A stretch of 64,000 bases of DNA from Myotis daubentonii (Eukaryota; Chordata; Mammalia; Chiroptera; Vespertilionidae). The first letter of the stretch is position 1, and every line of letters begins with the position of its first letter. The position numbers and the translations under genes were made by a program. Below are positions 10,233 to 46,050 of the stretch, in pieces. Below the pieces are notes generated by a model that saw nothing but the letters and a program-made list of their open reading frames with translations, was not told the origin of the DNA and ran no database searches. The DNA lies in the NCBI RefSeq assembly GCF_963259705.1, contig NC_081846.1:94562641-94626640 (forward strand), written 5' to 3'.

Positions 10233-12581
10233 AAATGGATGTTCAATTTTGTTGAATGCTTTTTCTGCATCTATTGATAAGATTATGTAATTTTGTCTTT
10301 CAATTTGTTTATCTGACGTATCACGTTTATTGATTTGTGACTATTGTACCAGCCTTGCATCCCTGGAATAAATCCAACTTGGTCATGGTGTATGATCTTT
10401 TCAATATATTGCTGGATGCAATTTGCTAATATCTGTTGAGGATTTTAGCTTCTACTTTCATCAGGGATATTGGCCTGTAATTCTCTCTTTGTGGTGTCTT
10501 TATCTGGTTTTGGAATTAGGCTAATGCTGGTCTTATATAAAGAGTTTGGAAGTGTCCTTCCTCTTGGATTTTGTGAAATAGTTTGAGGAGTGTAGGTGTT
10601 AGTTCTTTGAATGTTGGTAAAACGCCCCTGTGAAGCCATCTGGACCAGGGCTTTTGGTTTGCTGGGAGTTTTTTGATTACTGCTTTAATTTCCTCAGTTG
10701 TTATTGGCCTATTCAGGTTTTCTAATTCTTCCTGATTCAGTTTTAGGAGGTTGTATTTTTCTAGGAATTTGTCCACTTCATCCAATATTGTCGAGATGGT
10801 TGGCATATAGTTGTTCGTAGTATTTTCTTATAATCCTTTGTATTTCTGTGGTGTCAGTTGTTACTTCTCCACTTTCATTTCTGATTTTATTTGTTGGGAT
10901 CCTCTCTGTTTTTTTGTTGGTTGTTTTTTTTGTTTTTGTTTTTTTAATGGGTCTGGCTAAGGTTCATCAATCTTATCTTTTCAAAGAACCAACTCTTGGT
11001 TTCCTTGATTTTGGTTTTTTTTTTTTTAGTCTCCATGTTATTATTTCTGCTCTTTATTATTTCCTTCTTTCTACTTACACTGGGTTTTTCTTGCTGTTCT
11101 CTAATTGTTTAAGTTGCAGGGTTAAATAGTTTATTATTAATTTTTCTTGTTCTTCAAAGTAGGCCTGTAGTGCTATGAACATCTCTCTCATGACTTTTGC
11201 TGTGTCCCAGAGATTTCAGGTTGTTGTGTGTTCATTTTCATTTGTTTCCAGGAAGTTTTTTATTTCTTTCTTGATCTCATTGGTAATCTATTCACTGCTT
11301 AATAACATGCTATTTAGCTTCCATGTATTTGAATGTTTTGAGTGTTTTTACTGTAGTTGATTTCTAATTTCATTCCATTGTGATCTGATAATATACTTGA
11401 TATGATTTCTATCTTCTTTAACTTGCAGAGACTTGTTTTGTGTCCTAACATGTGGTCTATCTTTATGAATGACCCATGTGCACTAGAGAAGAATGTATAT
11501 TCTACAGCTTTGAGATGAAATGTTCTATAAATATCAATTAAATCCATCTGATCCAGTGTGTCCTTTAGAGTCCCTGTTTTCTTGTTAATTTTTTGTCTGG
11601 AGGATCTATCCAGTGAAATCAGTGGGAGTGACTATATTGTTGTCAATCTCTCCCTTAAATTTATCTAGAAATATATATATATATTTAGGTGCTCCTATAT
11701 TGGGTTCATAGATGTTTACCAGGGTTATATCCTCTTGTTGGATCAATCCCTTTAGTATTATGTAGTGACCTTTGTTGTCTCTTCTGATGGCCTTCATTTT
11801 CAAGTCTATTTTGTCAGGTATGAGTATTGCTACCCCAGCTTTTTTATTTTTCTTTTCTATTTGCATGGAAAATTTTTTCCATCCCGTCATTCTTATCCTG
11901 TGTGAATCTTTTGTTCTGAGGTGGATCTCTTGTAGACAGCGTATAGTTGTGCCATGTTTTTGTATCCATTCAGCTATCCTATGTCTTTTGATTGGAGCAT
12001 TTCATCATGCATTTACTTTTAAAGTTAATATCAATAGGTACTGATTTATTGCCATTTTAATTCTATATGCCTATGTTTTTCCCTCTATATATTTATTATT
12101 ATTACAGCAGTCCTTTTAGCATTTCTTGTAGTGCTAGTTTGGTGGTAGTGCTCCTTTAGCCATTTTTTGTCTGGGAAGCTCTATTTCACCATCTATTTTG
12201 ACTGATAGCCTGGCTGGATATAGTAATCTTAGCTTCAGATTCTTGCTTTTCATTACTTTGAGTACTTCATGACATTCCCTTCTGGACTGTAGAGTTTCTG
12301 ATGAGAAATTAACTGTCACACTTATGGGAGCTCCTTTTTAGGTAACTGCCTTTAAGATTCTCTGTTTTTCTTTAGTTTTTTGGCATTTTAATTATGATAT
12401 GTCTGGGCATGGGCGTTTTTGGGTTCTTCTTGCTTGGGACTCTTTTTGCCTCCTGAACTTATGTGACATTTTCCTTCACCAGGTTATGGAAGTTTTCTGC
12501 CATTATTTCTTCAAACTCGTTCTCTATCCCTTGCTCACATTCTTGCCCTTATGGCTCACCTATTATGCAAACATTCTTGTT

Positions 12582-12905
12582 TCATGTTGCCCCCATAGCT
12601 CCCTTAAGCTGTCCTCCTGTTTCTTTTTCTTTTTGTTCTCTGATTGTGATTTTTTCTACCCTATCTTCTAATTCACTGATCTGATCCTTGGCTTCCCCTA
12701 ATCTGCTGTGTATTCTTTCCACTGTGCCCTTAATTATTACTATACCATTCATTATGTTACTATATATTTTGTCATGCTGCTGAGCATTTTTTGCCATTAT
12801 TATTCTGAATTCTATGTCTGATAAATTTCTTCTCTCCATTTCATTTAGCACTTCTTCTGGAGAATTCTCTTGTTCTTTCGTTTGGGGGTGGTTTTTTGTC
12901 TCCAC
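12582..12905 (-). pseudogene. L1 ORF1 N-terminal fragment
   Basis: A 107-codon frame rich in E/K/Q heptads (METKNHPQTKEQENSPEEVL...), matching the coiled-coil part of L1 ORF1p. It is broken downstream; the C-terminal piece is the separate frame at 12134-12319. Confidence 0.75.
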
Positions 12906-12996
12906 ATTTTGGCTGCCTGTTTGAGTTTGTAACTATGTATTAGTTAGACCTGCTATGCCTCCCAATCTCTAGTGCAGGACAGTGTCAAACACTATT

Positions 12997-13200
12997 GCTT
13001 TTTTTAAAAATATATTTTATTGATTGTTACAGAGAGGAAGGGAGAGGGATAGAGAGTTTGAAACATCGATCAGCTGCCTCCTGCATACCCCCTACTGGGG
13101 ATGTGCCCGCAACCAAGGTACATGCCCTTGACAGAATCGAACCTGGGACCCTTGAGTCCGAAGGCTGATGCTCTATCCACTGAGCCAAACTGGTCAGGGC
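12997..13200 (-). repeat. VES SINE
   Basis: Target duplication CAAACACTATT at 12986-12996 and 13201-13211, inside L1 5' UTR sequence. Confidence 0.9.
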
Positions 13201-13364
13201 CAAACACTATTTCTGACTAATTAGCTCAGACAAAGACTCAAAGCCTCCAGAGACTGACTTCTACCTGCAGACTGATTGGACTCAGCCTTGAGTAGCCTAA
13301 GACAATCGTCCACAGGTAGACAAAAGGTTTCCCAACTGGGTGTGGCAAGTGCTTCTGCCGAGAA

Positions 13365-13586
13365 CAGCGGTTCTCAACCTGTGGGTCGCGACACCTTTGG
13401 GGGTCGAACGATTCTTTCACAGGGGTTGCCTAAATACATCCTGCATATCAGATATTTACATTACAATTCATAACAGTAGCAAAATTACAGTTATGTAGCA
13501 ACAAAAATAACTTTATGGTTGGGGGTCACCACAACATGAGGAACTGTATTAAAGGGTCGCGGCATTAGGAGGGTTGAGAACCACTG
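13365..13586 (+). mobile_element. SPIN-like hAT MITE
   Basis: The termini are CAGCGGTTCTCAACCTGTGG and GGTTGAGAACCACTG. The flanks GCCGAGAA and GCCTAGAG match at 6 of 8 bases. SPIN elements are known as horizontally spread hATs in bats and other tetrapods; the family name is from memory of its termini. Confidence 0.8.
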
Positions 13587-14310
13587 GCCTAGAGTCTAAT
13601 TGTTATTCTCAGTCTCTTAATGGGCCCCAGAAACACCACAAGGTGGGGCAAAGGGTTTTCTAATAGGATGGGTCAACTGTCTTACCCCCAGGCAAGAATA
13701 GCCTGGACTGCAAATGTCTGCCTGAGAAAGATGTCCTCCACAGTGTGAGGGAATGATTCAGCACAGGAAACCAGGCTGTCCGTAATACCAGCATTAACCA
13801 CAGAGCCCCCAGCCCCGGCTTCTGCTCACATAGCTCCAGTCCACTCTGCCCTCCCTTTGCAGGAGCCCAATGTGAGTAGCTGCACGAAACGTTGTGCATT
13901 GGACCTTTAAGAGAGTGCTTGTATTTCTAGGCGTCTCTCCCTGGCAGATAGCAACCTGCTGCTTGTCACAGCCAGGTGTTATGTGGACACCTTTCTCAGT
14001 GCTGGTGCTTAATGCTGGGGGACCCAGTGTGAGGTTTAGACCCAAAGTTCTCAGTGGCAACCCCCACAATTTAGATATCTTTCTGGAATTTCAGCTGCTG
14101 TCAGTGGGAGTCTGCCCAGCCCTTTCACACCTCTGCCCTTCCTATCAGGCTTTCTGGAGTCTATTTTCCGGTCTTGGTTATCATGGTTCTCTCCAGCTGG
14201 TCTTCAGTTGATTATTCAGAATTTTTTATTTTTATTTTTTTTGCATTTCAGTTGTAATTCCAGTTTGGTCCTGGGAGCATGTCTGTATAGCATCCACTGG
14301 CTCTGCCACC

Positions 14311-14793
14311 ATTTTTAATCCTGGTGATGCATATTTTAGCATCATTTTACAGTTAGTGAAACTGAGTCTTAAAGAGATTAAGACAAAATATAGTGGGGTT
14401 TTTTTTTTAACATAAACATAATTACAGAACAAATGAAGAACATACAGCATGAACTTGAAATAACCAAATAGTCTGAAAGGGAAAATAAAAATATACTTAA
14501 AATTATAAAAGCAATAGAAACCATTATACAGATACTATGAAAAAAAGAACACAATGATTTGGAAAACACTAAATTGAAAATTATGAAATGGAAAACTGTA
14601 GTTAGAAAAAAGAAAGAAAGAAAAGCACCACTCAATGGATAGGCTGGGAGAGTGCAAATGAGGGGAGGGAGGGAGAAAGGGGAAGTGACTGTTAATCAGC
14701 ACAAGGTTTCCTTTTGGAGTGATGGAATGTTCTAAAAGACTTCTGTGATGGTTGCACACCTCTATAAATATACCAAAGGCATTATTTTTATAC
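14311..14793. other. AT-rich unique sequence
   Basis: No clear repeat or gene. GATGGTTGCACACCTCTATA near 14748 resembles old L1 3' text but is too short to call. Confidence 0.35.
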
Positions 14794-14794
14794 G

Positions 14795-15083
14795 AGAGGC
14801 CTGGTACATGAATTTGTGCATGAGTAGGGTCCCAAGGTTGGGGAGGGGGAGATGCGATCTGTCCTCTGGGCAGGCAGTGGGATGCCCTTGCCGGCCCAGG
14901 ATCCAGATCCATCCCATTGATATTCTTCCCAGTTCTCAGGAGCCACCTGGCGGCCGCTTTTATATCCTTTCTTCCTTGCAGAAAATCTAGGGAGGGGAAG
15001 CGACTGCAGTGCCCAAGGCCAACTTCCAGGAGAGGCTGAGGGCCACCCCCTCAGTGCATGAATTTTATGCACCAGGCCTCTAG
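14795..15083 (+). mobile_element. Helitron with inverted 3' ends on both sides
   Basis: The right edge is a plus-sense Helitron 3' end (GCACCAGGCCTCTAG followed by T). The left edge, GAGAGGCCTGGTACATGAAT, is the same terminus in reverse orientation. I find no TC-type 5' end inside. Confidence 0.7.
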
Positions 15084-15658
15084 TAAATTTATAATTCTTT
15101 ACTCCCCACCCCAAATAGTAATGAAAGGGGCGTGGAAATTGATACCTGATATGAATTAAAGCATGCTCTAGTCATTTATTACTTAGGAGAGCAATTACTT
15201 TATTAAGACAATTCAATGCGAAATTTCAAGGTAATTTCTAAAAATATGTAGCAGGTATAACTTCCATAACTGTACAGGCAAGAAAATAACCCTCATTCAA
15301 CTTTACTGAAAGACTAAAGGGAGAACATGATTAATATAGAAAAGCGTGGTAAATAGGGAGCATGTTTCCTTTTATTGGTCCCACTGAGGCTGCAGACTCT
15401 CAGAGCTTGCATCCTATTTTGTTTCTGTATCTTCAAGTGTATAGAACAGCCCTCATGCAAAAAAAAATAAAATAAAATAAATTGCTCATTAAGTGGCAAT
15501 ATGCTCATTAAATTTTGTACATTTTTATAAGAAAAATATCAAGTCATCCTAAATATTTGAAAATTAATTAGGGTCAACATTTACCCATTACTTTGGTAAC
15601 TGGATGTAGTTTATTTCTATATCCATTGGACTTTTTAAAACTGGGATCAGTATTTTAA
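15084..15658. other. AT-rich unique sequence
   Basis: I see no gene or clear repeat here. Confidence 0.4.
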
Positions 15659-16115
15659 AATTTATTTTCAAATAAAAATCTTTATTGTGGAGATTATTAG
15701 TTATTCCCCCTTTTCCTCCCATTGTCCCCCTCCACCCAGTTCCCACCCCGCTCCAGACCTTGACCCTACTGTCTGTGTCCATAGGTAAGATCTTTTCTAT
15801 ATATACTTTTATTGATTTCAGAGAGGAAGGGGGAGGAGGGAGATAGAAACATCAATGATGAGAGAGAATCATCGATTAGCTGCCTCCCGCACACCCCCTA
15901 CTGGGAATCGAACCCGCAACCTAGGCATCTGCCCTTGACCAGAATCAATACCCAGGACCCTTCAGTCCCAAGGCCGACGCTCTATCCACTGAGCTATAAC
16001 CAGCCAGGGCTATAGATAAGATCTTTGGTTCTGAATGATGGCTGTTCTGTATTTTAGTTGTAATTTTGATGTGGTTGTGGCAGGCGTTTACCTATGCCGC
16101 CAACTTGGTTCTCTC
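15659..16115 (-). mobile_element. Short L1: 5' UTR start joined to 3' UTR
   Basis: In minus sense it starts CCAAGTTGGCGGCATAGGTA (compare CCAAGATGGCGGCATAGGTA at 39738) and after only about 90 bp continues with ATGGACACAGACAGTAGGGT, the L1 3' UTR also seen near 22781. It ends in AATAAAGATTTTTATTTG. ORF1 and ORF2 are absent. A VES (15796-16011) splits it. Confidence 0.65.
15796..16011 (-). repeat. VES SINE
   Basis: Target duplications ATAGGTAAGATCTTT (15781-15795) and ATAGATAAGATCTTT (16012-16026). Confidence 0.9.
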
Positions 16116-16149
16116 CAAACATATCTCAAAGTTGTGGGGTTTTTTCTTA

Positions 16150-16345
16150 ATAAAATAAACATCTTTGGGTGGGTGGAGGGAGGAGGGGGTAAAGGGCTGA
16201 GAAATGGTGATGGAAGGAGACTTGACTTGGGATAGTGAACACAGAATACAATATACAGATGTTATGCTATAGAACTGTATACCTTAAAGCTATATAATTT
16301 TATTAACCAATCTAACCCTAATAAATTCAATTTAAAAAAAAAACA
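16150..16345 (+). repeat. L1 3' end
   Basis: GGAGACTTGACTTGGGATAG, AATACAATATACAGATGTTA and a final AATAAATTCAATTTAAAAAA match the 3' UTR end of mid-age mammalian L1 families. Confidence 0.7.
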
Positions 16346-16778
16346 CATCTTCACTCTTTGCCTGTCTTTTCTCTTCCAAATTTTTGCTTTTAGTGATTTT
16401 ACAGTTTTTCATTTTACATAATCATATCTTTCCATCTTTTTTATTTCCTCCATCACTAAATTGAGAAAGTATTATATATCAAATACCTCACAATTTTAGT
16501 TACCTTTGAATATGGAGAACTGTTAAGTTCTCTATTAGTAAGAATATATTTGGGACATGCATGACTCCAGTACAGTGTTAATATGGCTCAAGAGATAGTC
16601 TGAATTTAAAAGGACATCAGTCCCTGAATGTGCAAATATCCTGTTCCTGACCCACCTTTATTAGAATTACAAAATAAGAATACTGGAAGCCTTAAAAGAT
16701 GATAAATCTTGGGGGTTTGTTTTGATGGCTTTTTTGTTTGATTTTGTTCACTCTCATCTGAGGATAGTTTTTCCACTG
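16346..16778. other. AT-rich unique sequence
   Basis: I see no gene or clear repeat here. Confidence 0.4.
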
Positions 16779-16994
16779 ATTTTTTTTTTTAAGAGAGAGG
16801 TGGAGAGGGAGAGAGAGAAACATCCTTGTAAGAGGGACATATCGATTGATTGGTTGCCTCCTGCACACTTTCTGACCAGGGCTGGGGATTGAATCTGCAA
16901 GGGAGGTATGTGCCCTTGTCTGGGAAATGATCCTGCGATCATTTGGTGTGCAGGCTGACAAGGTAACCACTGCACAATGCCAGCAGCCAAGGCT
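16779..16994 (-). repeat. VES-like SINE
   Basis: Divergent copy with the poly-T side on the left and the head at the right (CCTTGGCTGCTGGCATTGTG in sense orientation). Confidence 0.75.
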
Positions 16995-17377
16995 TACATT
17001 TTTGCTTTTTAAATTCAACATACAAGTTATCAGCCTACTGAAAAGGCAAAATTAATTAGGAAAGAAGTTCTCACCAAAAGATGTTCATCACTTTTTTCAG
17101 TTTCTTTCACATAGCTTTCAAAATTTTGTCTGAGCATTACTAGAGAAAAGGTAGATTTTTAAAAACAGGACTTGTATTAGAAAAATTGAATTTAGAGATG
17201 TATAGTAAGTATAACTGTAGACTTCAGAAATTTGGGGACCAAATTTTGACTAATGGTCAGCTGTTATTACTGCAGCTCTTGTGAACATTGTTAATTTTGC
17301 TGAAATCCTCTTTGATTTCAATGGCCTCCAGAACATTTGTTTTGGGAGGTAAGTGTTCCGCTGTCCAATACACTAGG
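16995..17377. other. Unique sequence
   Basis: I see no gene. CCGCTGTCCAATAC at its right end, with ACAGCTGCCCTACTGAATAG at about 17809-17828, could be the termini of a very old hAT interrupted by the next two insertions. Confidence 0.35.
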
Positions 17378-17533
17378 CCAGCCGTGGGCAAACTACGGCC
17401 CACGGGCCGGATCCGGCCCTTTTGAAATGAATAAAACTAAAAAAAAAAAAAAAAAAAAAAAAGACCGTACCCTTTTATGTAATGATGTTTACTTTGAATT
17501 TATATTAGTTCACACAAACACTCCATCCATGCA
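17378..17533 (+). mobile_element. hAT MITE fragment
   Basis: It starts CAGCCGTGGGCAAACTACGG and keeps the GGCCGGATCCGGCCC palindrome, a poly-A run of about 22 and the CATCCATGC segment. The far terminus is missing where a VES starts. Same family as the element at 261-486. Confidence 0.75.
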
Positions 17534-17752
17534 GCCCTAGCCAGTTTGGCTCAGTGGATGAAGCATCGGCCTGCGGACTGAAGAGTCCCAGGTTCGATTC
17601 TAGTCAAGGGCATGTACCTTGGTTGCAGGCATATCCCCAGTAGGGGGTGTGCGGGAGGCAGCTGATCGATGTTTCTCTCTCATTGATGTTTCTAAATCTC
17701 TATCCTTCTCCCTTCCTCTCTGTACAAAAACAATAAGATATATTTTAAAACA
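17534..17752 (+). repeat. VES SINE
   Basis: Complete copy with the CAGTTTGGCTCAGTGGATGA head. Confidence 0.9.
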
Positions 17753-19660
17753 ATTTTTAATCAGATCCTGTCATACTAGCCTTGAGTGTCCAGCAGTTAT
17801 ATGTGGCTAACAGCTGCCCTACTGAATAGTACACAGAATATTTGTCCCTTACAAAAGATTATGTTGGGCAACTTTTTGTCTTTCAAAATATCTTCAGGGC
17901 TGTTTCTCACCACCTCAACCCTCTCTAACGAGTCGTCTCCTCCAATTTTATTATTTCAGATACATTCTTAGTCTCCTTGCAGCTCCACATTGACCTTTTG
18001 GAAATGGGGCTGTGTTTTTCCTCAACATTTACTAACAAGTACCATGCACAGGGAAATGAGGCACACAGAACTTAAGTCTGAATGTTACTCCATGTTTGGT
18101 GACATACAGCAGCTGTCACCATGCATCCATTCTGCCTGTTGAGTCCCAAACTACTCTCCCACTGATGATGGAGAGAGACCCAGAACCACATTAGTGATCA
18201 AGGTCTGCTTTGGGCCTCCAACCTATCTGGGCTCATCTTTCATCATGGGGTTGCATATATGTATTTTTGTCCAGTCAGAGCTCCTTATAGCAACGTGAGG
18301 GCAGTAACCACATGTATTTCTTCAATATTTTTCACAAGTAAAATGTCATTTTACGTCATTAGTGTGATAATTGCTTGTATATAAAACTAAATTATATCAA
18401 CATGGGTGATCATTGGCCCCAAACTATCCCCAGGTGAAATTTGAATATGAACTAAATATTGAATTATCAGAAAATTCTTGTCCATGTTCTGAAGTCCAAT
18501 ACTGAAAGCCAATTCTGAAAAGCACATGCTTAACTATTTCCATGAAGTGGGACCTATCTGCTTTCAAATGCTTTATAGCTAAAATATATTATAAAGAAAA
18601 TATTACAAATGCTATGTTAAATGTAGGTGATGAACATACAGGTGATCAATGTTATAGTCTTTCAGCTTTTCTGTATGTCTAAAATTTTCCATAATGTAAA
18701 GTTGAAAAATATATATCACATTTTGTTTATCTATTGAGCAGCCTGTGGGCATTTGGACTGTTTGGCTATTATGACTAATACCACATTGATTACTCACATA
18801 CACTTCTTTATGTGTAGGCTTCAATGGTTTTATAAGCTTAAAACATTAATGTTTTTAAAAAATGGGTTGTGGTCAGGCCCCATCCAGTAATGCTATTTTC
18901 AAGCCTCAAGTTTAATAAATTTCAATAAAACCAGAATGACTAGAATTTTCAGAAAAGGTTGTTCTGGTAGTTTTCTGGTGAAGTGAGAGCTAGACAACAT
19001 GATATCTATTTGTTTTGTTTCAATGTGTCCCCGAATTCTGCTTTTGCAAATATAGTACAGAATAAGCCTAACAATGTTTCACAGATGATTACAGATTTTG
19101 CAGGGTCTCCTGATAACCAAACAGAGAGCTCCTGCCGGGACTGTAGAGGACAATGCCCAGAAGAATGTGTTCACTGGGTTTGAATACAGAACACAGCATG
19201 AGGTGGCTTTTATAAGAAGCTCCCTAGTATATTTTAAAAACTTGCTCCTAGTTATCTTACTACAATTAATTAGTACCTAACGATATGCCGCGCACTTTTC
19301 ATCCTGTCCTACCTTCATGCAGCTCAGAGACTAAGTAAGTGGGCACCAGTGAAGGTGATGGTGCTGCACTGTTGTCGCCAGAGAGAACAGGCACCTGGCT
19401 CAAGTGCACTTTACATGTCTGTTCTATTCCACAGCGTGGTGCCAACCTGCTCATGTAACTGTCTCTTAAAAGGTAATTCTGGAGATTATAGGAATAAGCA
19501 ACTTGGTTTGGTTTCCTAGTATGATACCAGTACCAGTTGATATGCTACCAAATTCTTGCACTACTTTCTATGATGCAAGCTGATTTATCACCTATTCCTG
19601 TTCATCTACTGAGCATAATAATAGCTAACATTTACTGGGACATAATATATGTCAGATACT
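17753..19660. other. Longest repeat-poor intergenic stretch
   Basis: About 1.9 kb with no recognised repeat except a possible old hAT end at its left edge. Open frames stay below 75 codons. It may hold conserved non-coding sequence, but nothing identifies a gene. Confidence 0.4.
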
Positions 19661-19905
19661 GCCCTAACCGATTTGGCTCAGTGGATAGAGCATCAGCCTG
19701 CAGGCTGAAAGGTCCCAGGTTCGATTCCAGCCGAGGGCATGTACCGTGGTTGTAGGCACATCCCCAGTAGCGGGTGTGCAAGAGGCAGCTAATCAATGTT
19801 TCTCTCTCATCGATATTTCTATTTATCTCCTTTCCTCCCTGTAAAAAATCAATAAAATATATTTAAAATATACATATACATATATATTTATACACACACA
19901 CACAC
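19661..19905 (+). repeat. VES SINE with (TA/CA) tail
   Basis: The tail has expanded into a TATA/CACA microsatellite. ATATGTCAGATACT (19647-19660) recurs as ATATGTGTCAGATACT just after it. Confidence 0.85.
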
Positions 19906-20100
19906 ACATATATGTGTCAGATACTAATGGGCTGCTTTTAATATTTTCTCATTTGATCTTCTCAAAACTATAGAGCAAAAAGATACTATTTTCCACATTT
20001 CACAACTGAGAACACTGGTGAGCTAAAAGAAGTGAAGTTGTCTAAAGATGAAAACATTACTTCAACTTTTATAAATTGAAGAATAATTGTCATTTTCTTC

Positions 20101-20269
20101 TTGAATATATATTTTTTGCTTTTAGAGAGAAAGAAAGGAGAGATAGAAACATCAATGAGAGAAACATCAATCAGCCACCTCCTGCATACCCCCTCCTACT
20201 GAGAACTCACCAGCAACCCCGTAGTGCATGGGATGACACTCAATCCACTCAACCACACCAGCCAGGCTA
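20101..20269 (-). repeat. VES-like SINE, divergent
   Basis: GAGAGAAAGAAAGGAGAGAT and the CCTGGCTGGTGTGGTTGAGT head in sense orientation. Confidence 0.75.
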
Positions 20270-20344
20270 TCATTTCCTTTAAATATTAATAAGAATACTG
20301 GTGACAAAACCATGTCATTTAAGAATTTATAAAAATAAAAACAT

Positions 20345-20350
20345 TTTATT
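20345..20350 (-). terminator. POLR2D: Candidate POLR2D poly(A) signal
   Basis: AATAAA on the minus strand is the first one I find downstream of the POLR2D stop codon outside SINE sequence. Using it would give a 3' UTR of about 1.5 kb that includes two VES copies. Variant signals closer to the stop are possible. Confidence 0.3.
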
Positions 20351-20427
20351 TTTGTCTTAGTCAGCAGCTAATATAAAACTATGTTGACCTTTAAAGCCAA
20401 CTTTGTTCTTTCCTCAAACTCTTTTTA

Positions 20428-20596
20428 AAGAAATATGTTTTTACTGACTCCAGAGAGGAAGAGAAAGGGAGAGACAGAAACATCTATGATGAGAGAGAAT
20501 CATAGATGTTTCTATGTTCTCTTGACTGGAATCAAACCCGGGACCCTTCAGTCCGCACGCCAACACTCTATCCACTGAGACAAACCAGCTAGGACC
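20428..20596 (-). repeat. VES SINE, shortened
   Basis: CCTCAAACTCTTT before and CCTCAACCTCTTT after it look like a diverged target duplication. Part of the middle is missing. Confidence 0.8.
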
Positions 20597-20849
20597 TCAA
20601 CCTCTTTCTTGAATCATGAATTCATTTGGAGGCAGCAACAAGAAAATCCCAAATTGTGAAGAAAACAGGCATATTTCCCTTCATAAAAATCAAAGCTAAA
20701 ATGTTTAGGTCTTAAAAATGTTTCACTGTAGTGTTTCAGGACGAGGCAGATTCCGTCCGTTCAGAACACCCCATTAGGAAACACCTGTGGCCAAGAACCC
20801 AGCCAGAGGTTTGGATGGGATGCCATATACAAGGAAATTTCAAAGTGTT

Positions 20850-21095
20850 GCCCTAGCTGGTTTTGCTCAGTGGATAGAGCGTTGGCCTATGGACCAAAGG
20901 GTCCCAGGTTCGATTCCATCAAGGGCATGTACGTCGGTTGCAGGATATTTCCTGGCCCAGGCCCTGGTCAGGGCATGTGCAGGAGGCAACCAATCTATGT
21001 GTTTCTCTCACATCGATATTTCTTGTCTTTCCCTCTTTCTGAAAATCAGTGGAAAAATATCCTCAGGTGAGGATTAAAAAAACAAACAAAAACCC
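20850..21095 (+). repeat. VES SINE, GAGGATTAAAA-tail subtype
   Basis: Head GCCCTAGCTGGTTTTGCTC and tail CCTCAGGTGAGGATTAAAAA. Confidence 0.85.
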
Positions 21096-21817
21096 AGTGT
21101 TGAGACCTTCATGTATGGCATGAAGAAAAAAAATCTTAGTTTGGGAGTGACAAGTTGAGTACATTAGGATCACTTACTCCAAAACTACATTCTGCAACAG
21201 TGCAAGGAAAAAGGCCACGTGCCCTCTATCTCAAAGCTACGGGCTCCACACACTCAGCACAGTGATCCTCCAATGAAACTGCTTTCCACAGTGAACTTCC
21301 TCCTGTCTCCTGGTTAAGCACAATAATGTCAAGGCTCTCTCTGTTAATCAACACCACCATCCTATCTTCAAGAATTTCAAACACTGATATAGGTCTGGCT
21401 TAATTCTTCCTTGTGCATTTAAATAAAACCGTTGTTTACCATTCCGGTTTTATATGCTCTACTATAGTTACAAAACTTATAAACACATTGAAATCAAAAC
21501 ATGAAATATAAGGAATAAAAAATAACACAGGGGGCAAAATCCATGGTATGAGGTATTCAACACCATAGTTTATATGCACATCACCCCACCTCACCCACTC
21601 CAGAGGTGAGCTCAGGAAGCCAGCAAGCAGCACCGCAAGGCCTCTCCAAGACTCCGTGGTCGTCAAAGATCTAACAGCCAAGTCTTAAACAGCAACCCAA
21701 ACCAAGACCCAGCGGAGTTGCTGTCCCCAGTGTCCCCAGTGTCTTCTGGGATAGAGTTTCAGGTCCCGGGAGACGGGTGCCACGCTGGGGCTCCCTCAGC
21801 AGCAGTGATGCTGGAGG
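21096..21817 (-). other. POLR2D: POLR2D 3' UTR (proximal part)
   Basis: Sequence directly downstream, in gene sense, of the POLR2D stop. It is non-repetitive. The true 3' end is undetermined; see the candidate signal at 20345. Confidence 0.6.
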
Positions 21818-45772
<23,955 letters not shown>

Positions 45773-46050
45773 CGCCGCGCGGACACTTCCACCGCCGGAA
45801 GCGGAAGCGCCGGGCCTCCCGCTGGGCCACGGAAGGGGCGGGGCCCGGTGGGCGGGACCTCGAGGTGGGCGGGGCCGGCAGGCCGAGGCCGCTCCAGAGG
45901 GGTGCGCTCCGCTTCTCCGCCGAGTCCCCAGGCCCTGCCCTCGCCGCGGTCCCTGGGGAAGCGCGGCAGGACTGGTGCGGTCGGGAATGCGCTCACTCGC
46001 CCCAGGCGCTCCGCTGGTGGAAGCTGGTCGGTGACCCGTTATACAGAGTG

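Larger units (their letters stand above)
10233..14310 (-). mobile_element. L1 retrotransposon, minus strand, 3' part missing
   Basis: In minus sense it runs 5' UTR (about 14310-12910), ORF1 (12905-12130) and ORF2 endonuclease and reverse transcriptase (about 12060-10233). The 3' third of ORF2 and the 3' UTR are absent at the left edge. Recognisable pieces are an ORF1 coiled coil at 12582-12905, an ORF1 C-terminal part at 12134-12319, endonuclease text at 11606-11890 and an RT-linked stretch at 10516-10806. Many stops and shifts make it inactive. Its 5' UTR carries a VES (12997-13200) and a SPIN-like MITE (13365-13586). Confidence 0.85.

Noticed and set aside
10233..14310. Gene on the plus strand (several 80-147 codon frames here and in 22660-28905)
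   Set aside because: They are antisense shadows of minus-strand L1 ORF1 and ORF2.
18983..19183. 66-codon frame with Cys-rich end (SSCRDCRGQCPEECVHWV)
   Set aside because: Short and without domain, promoter or splice support.
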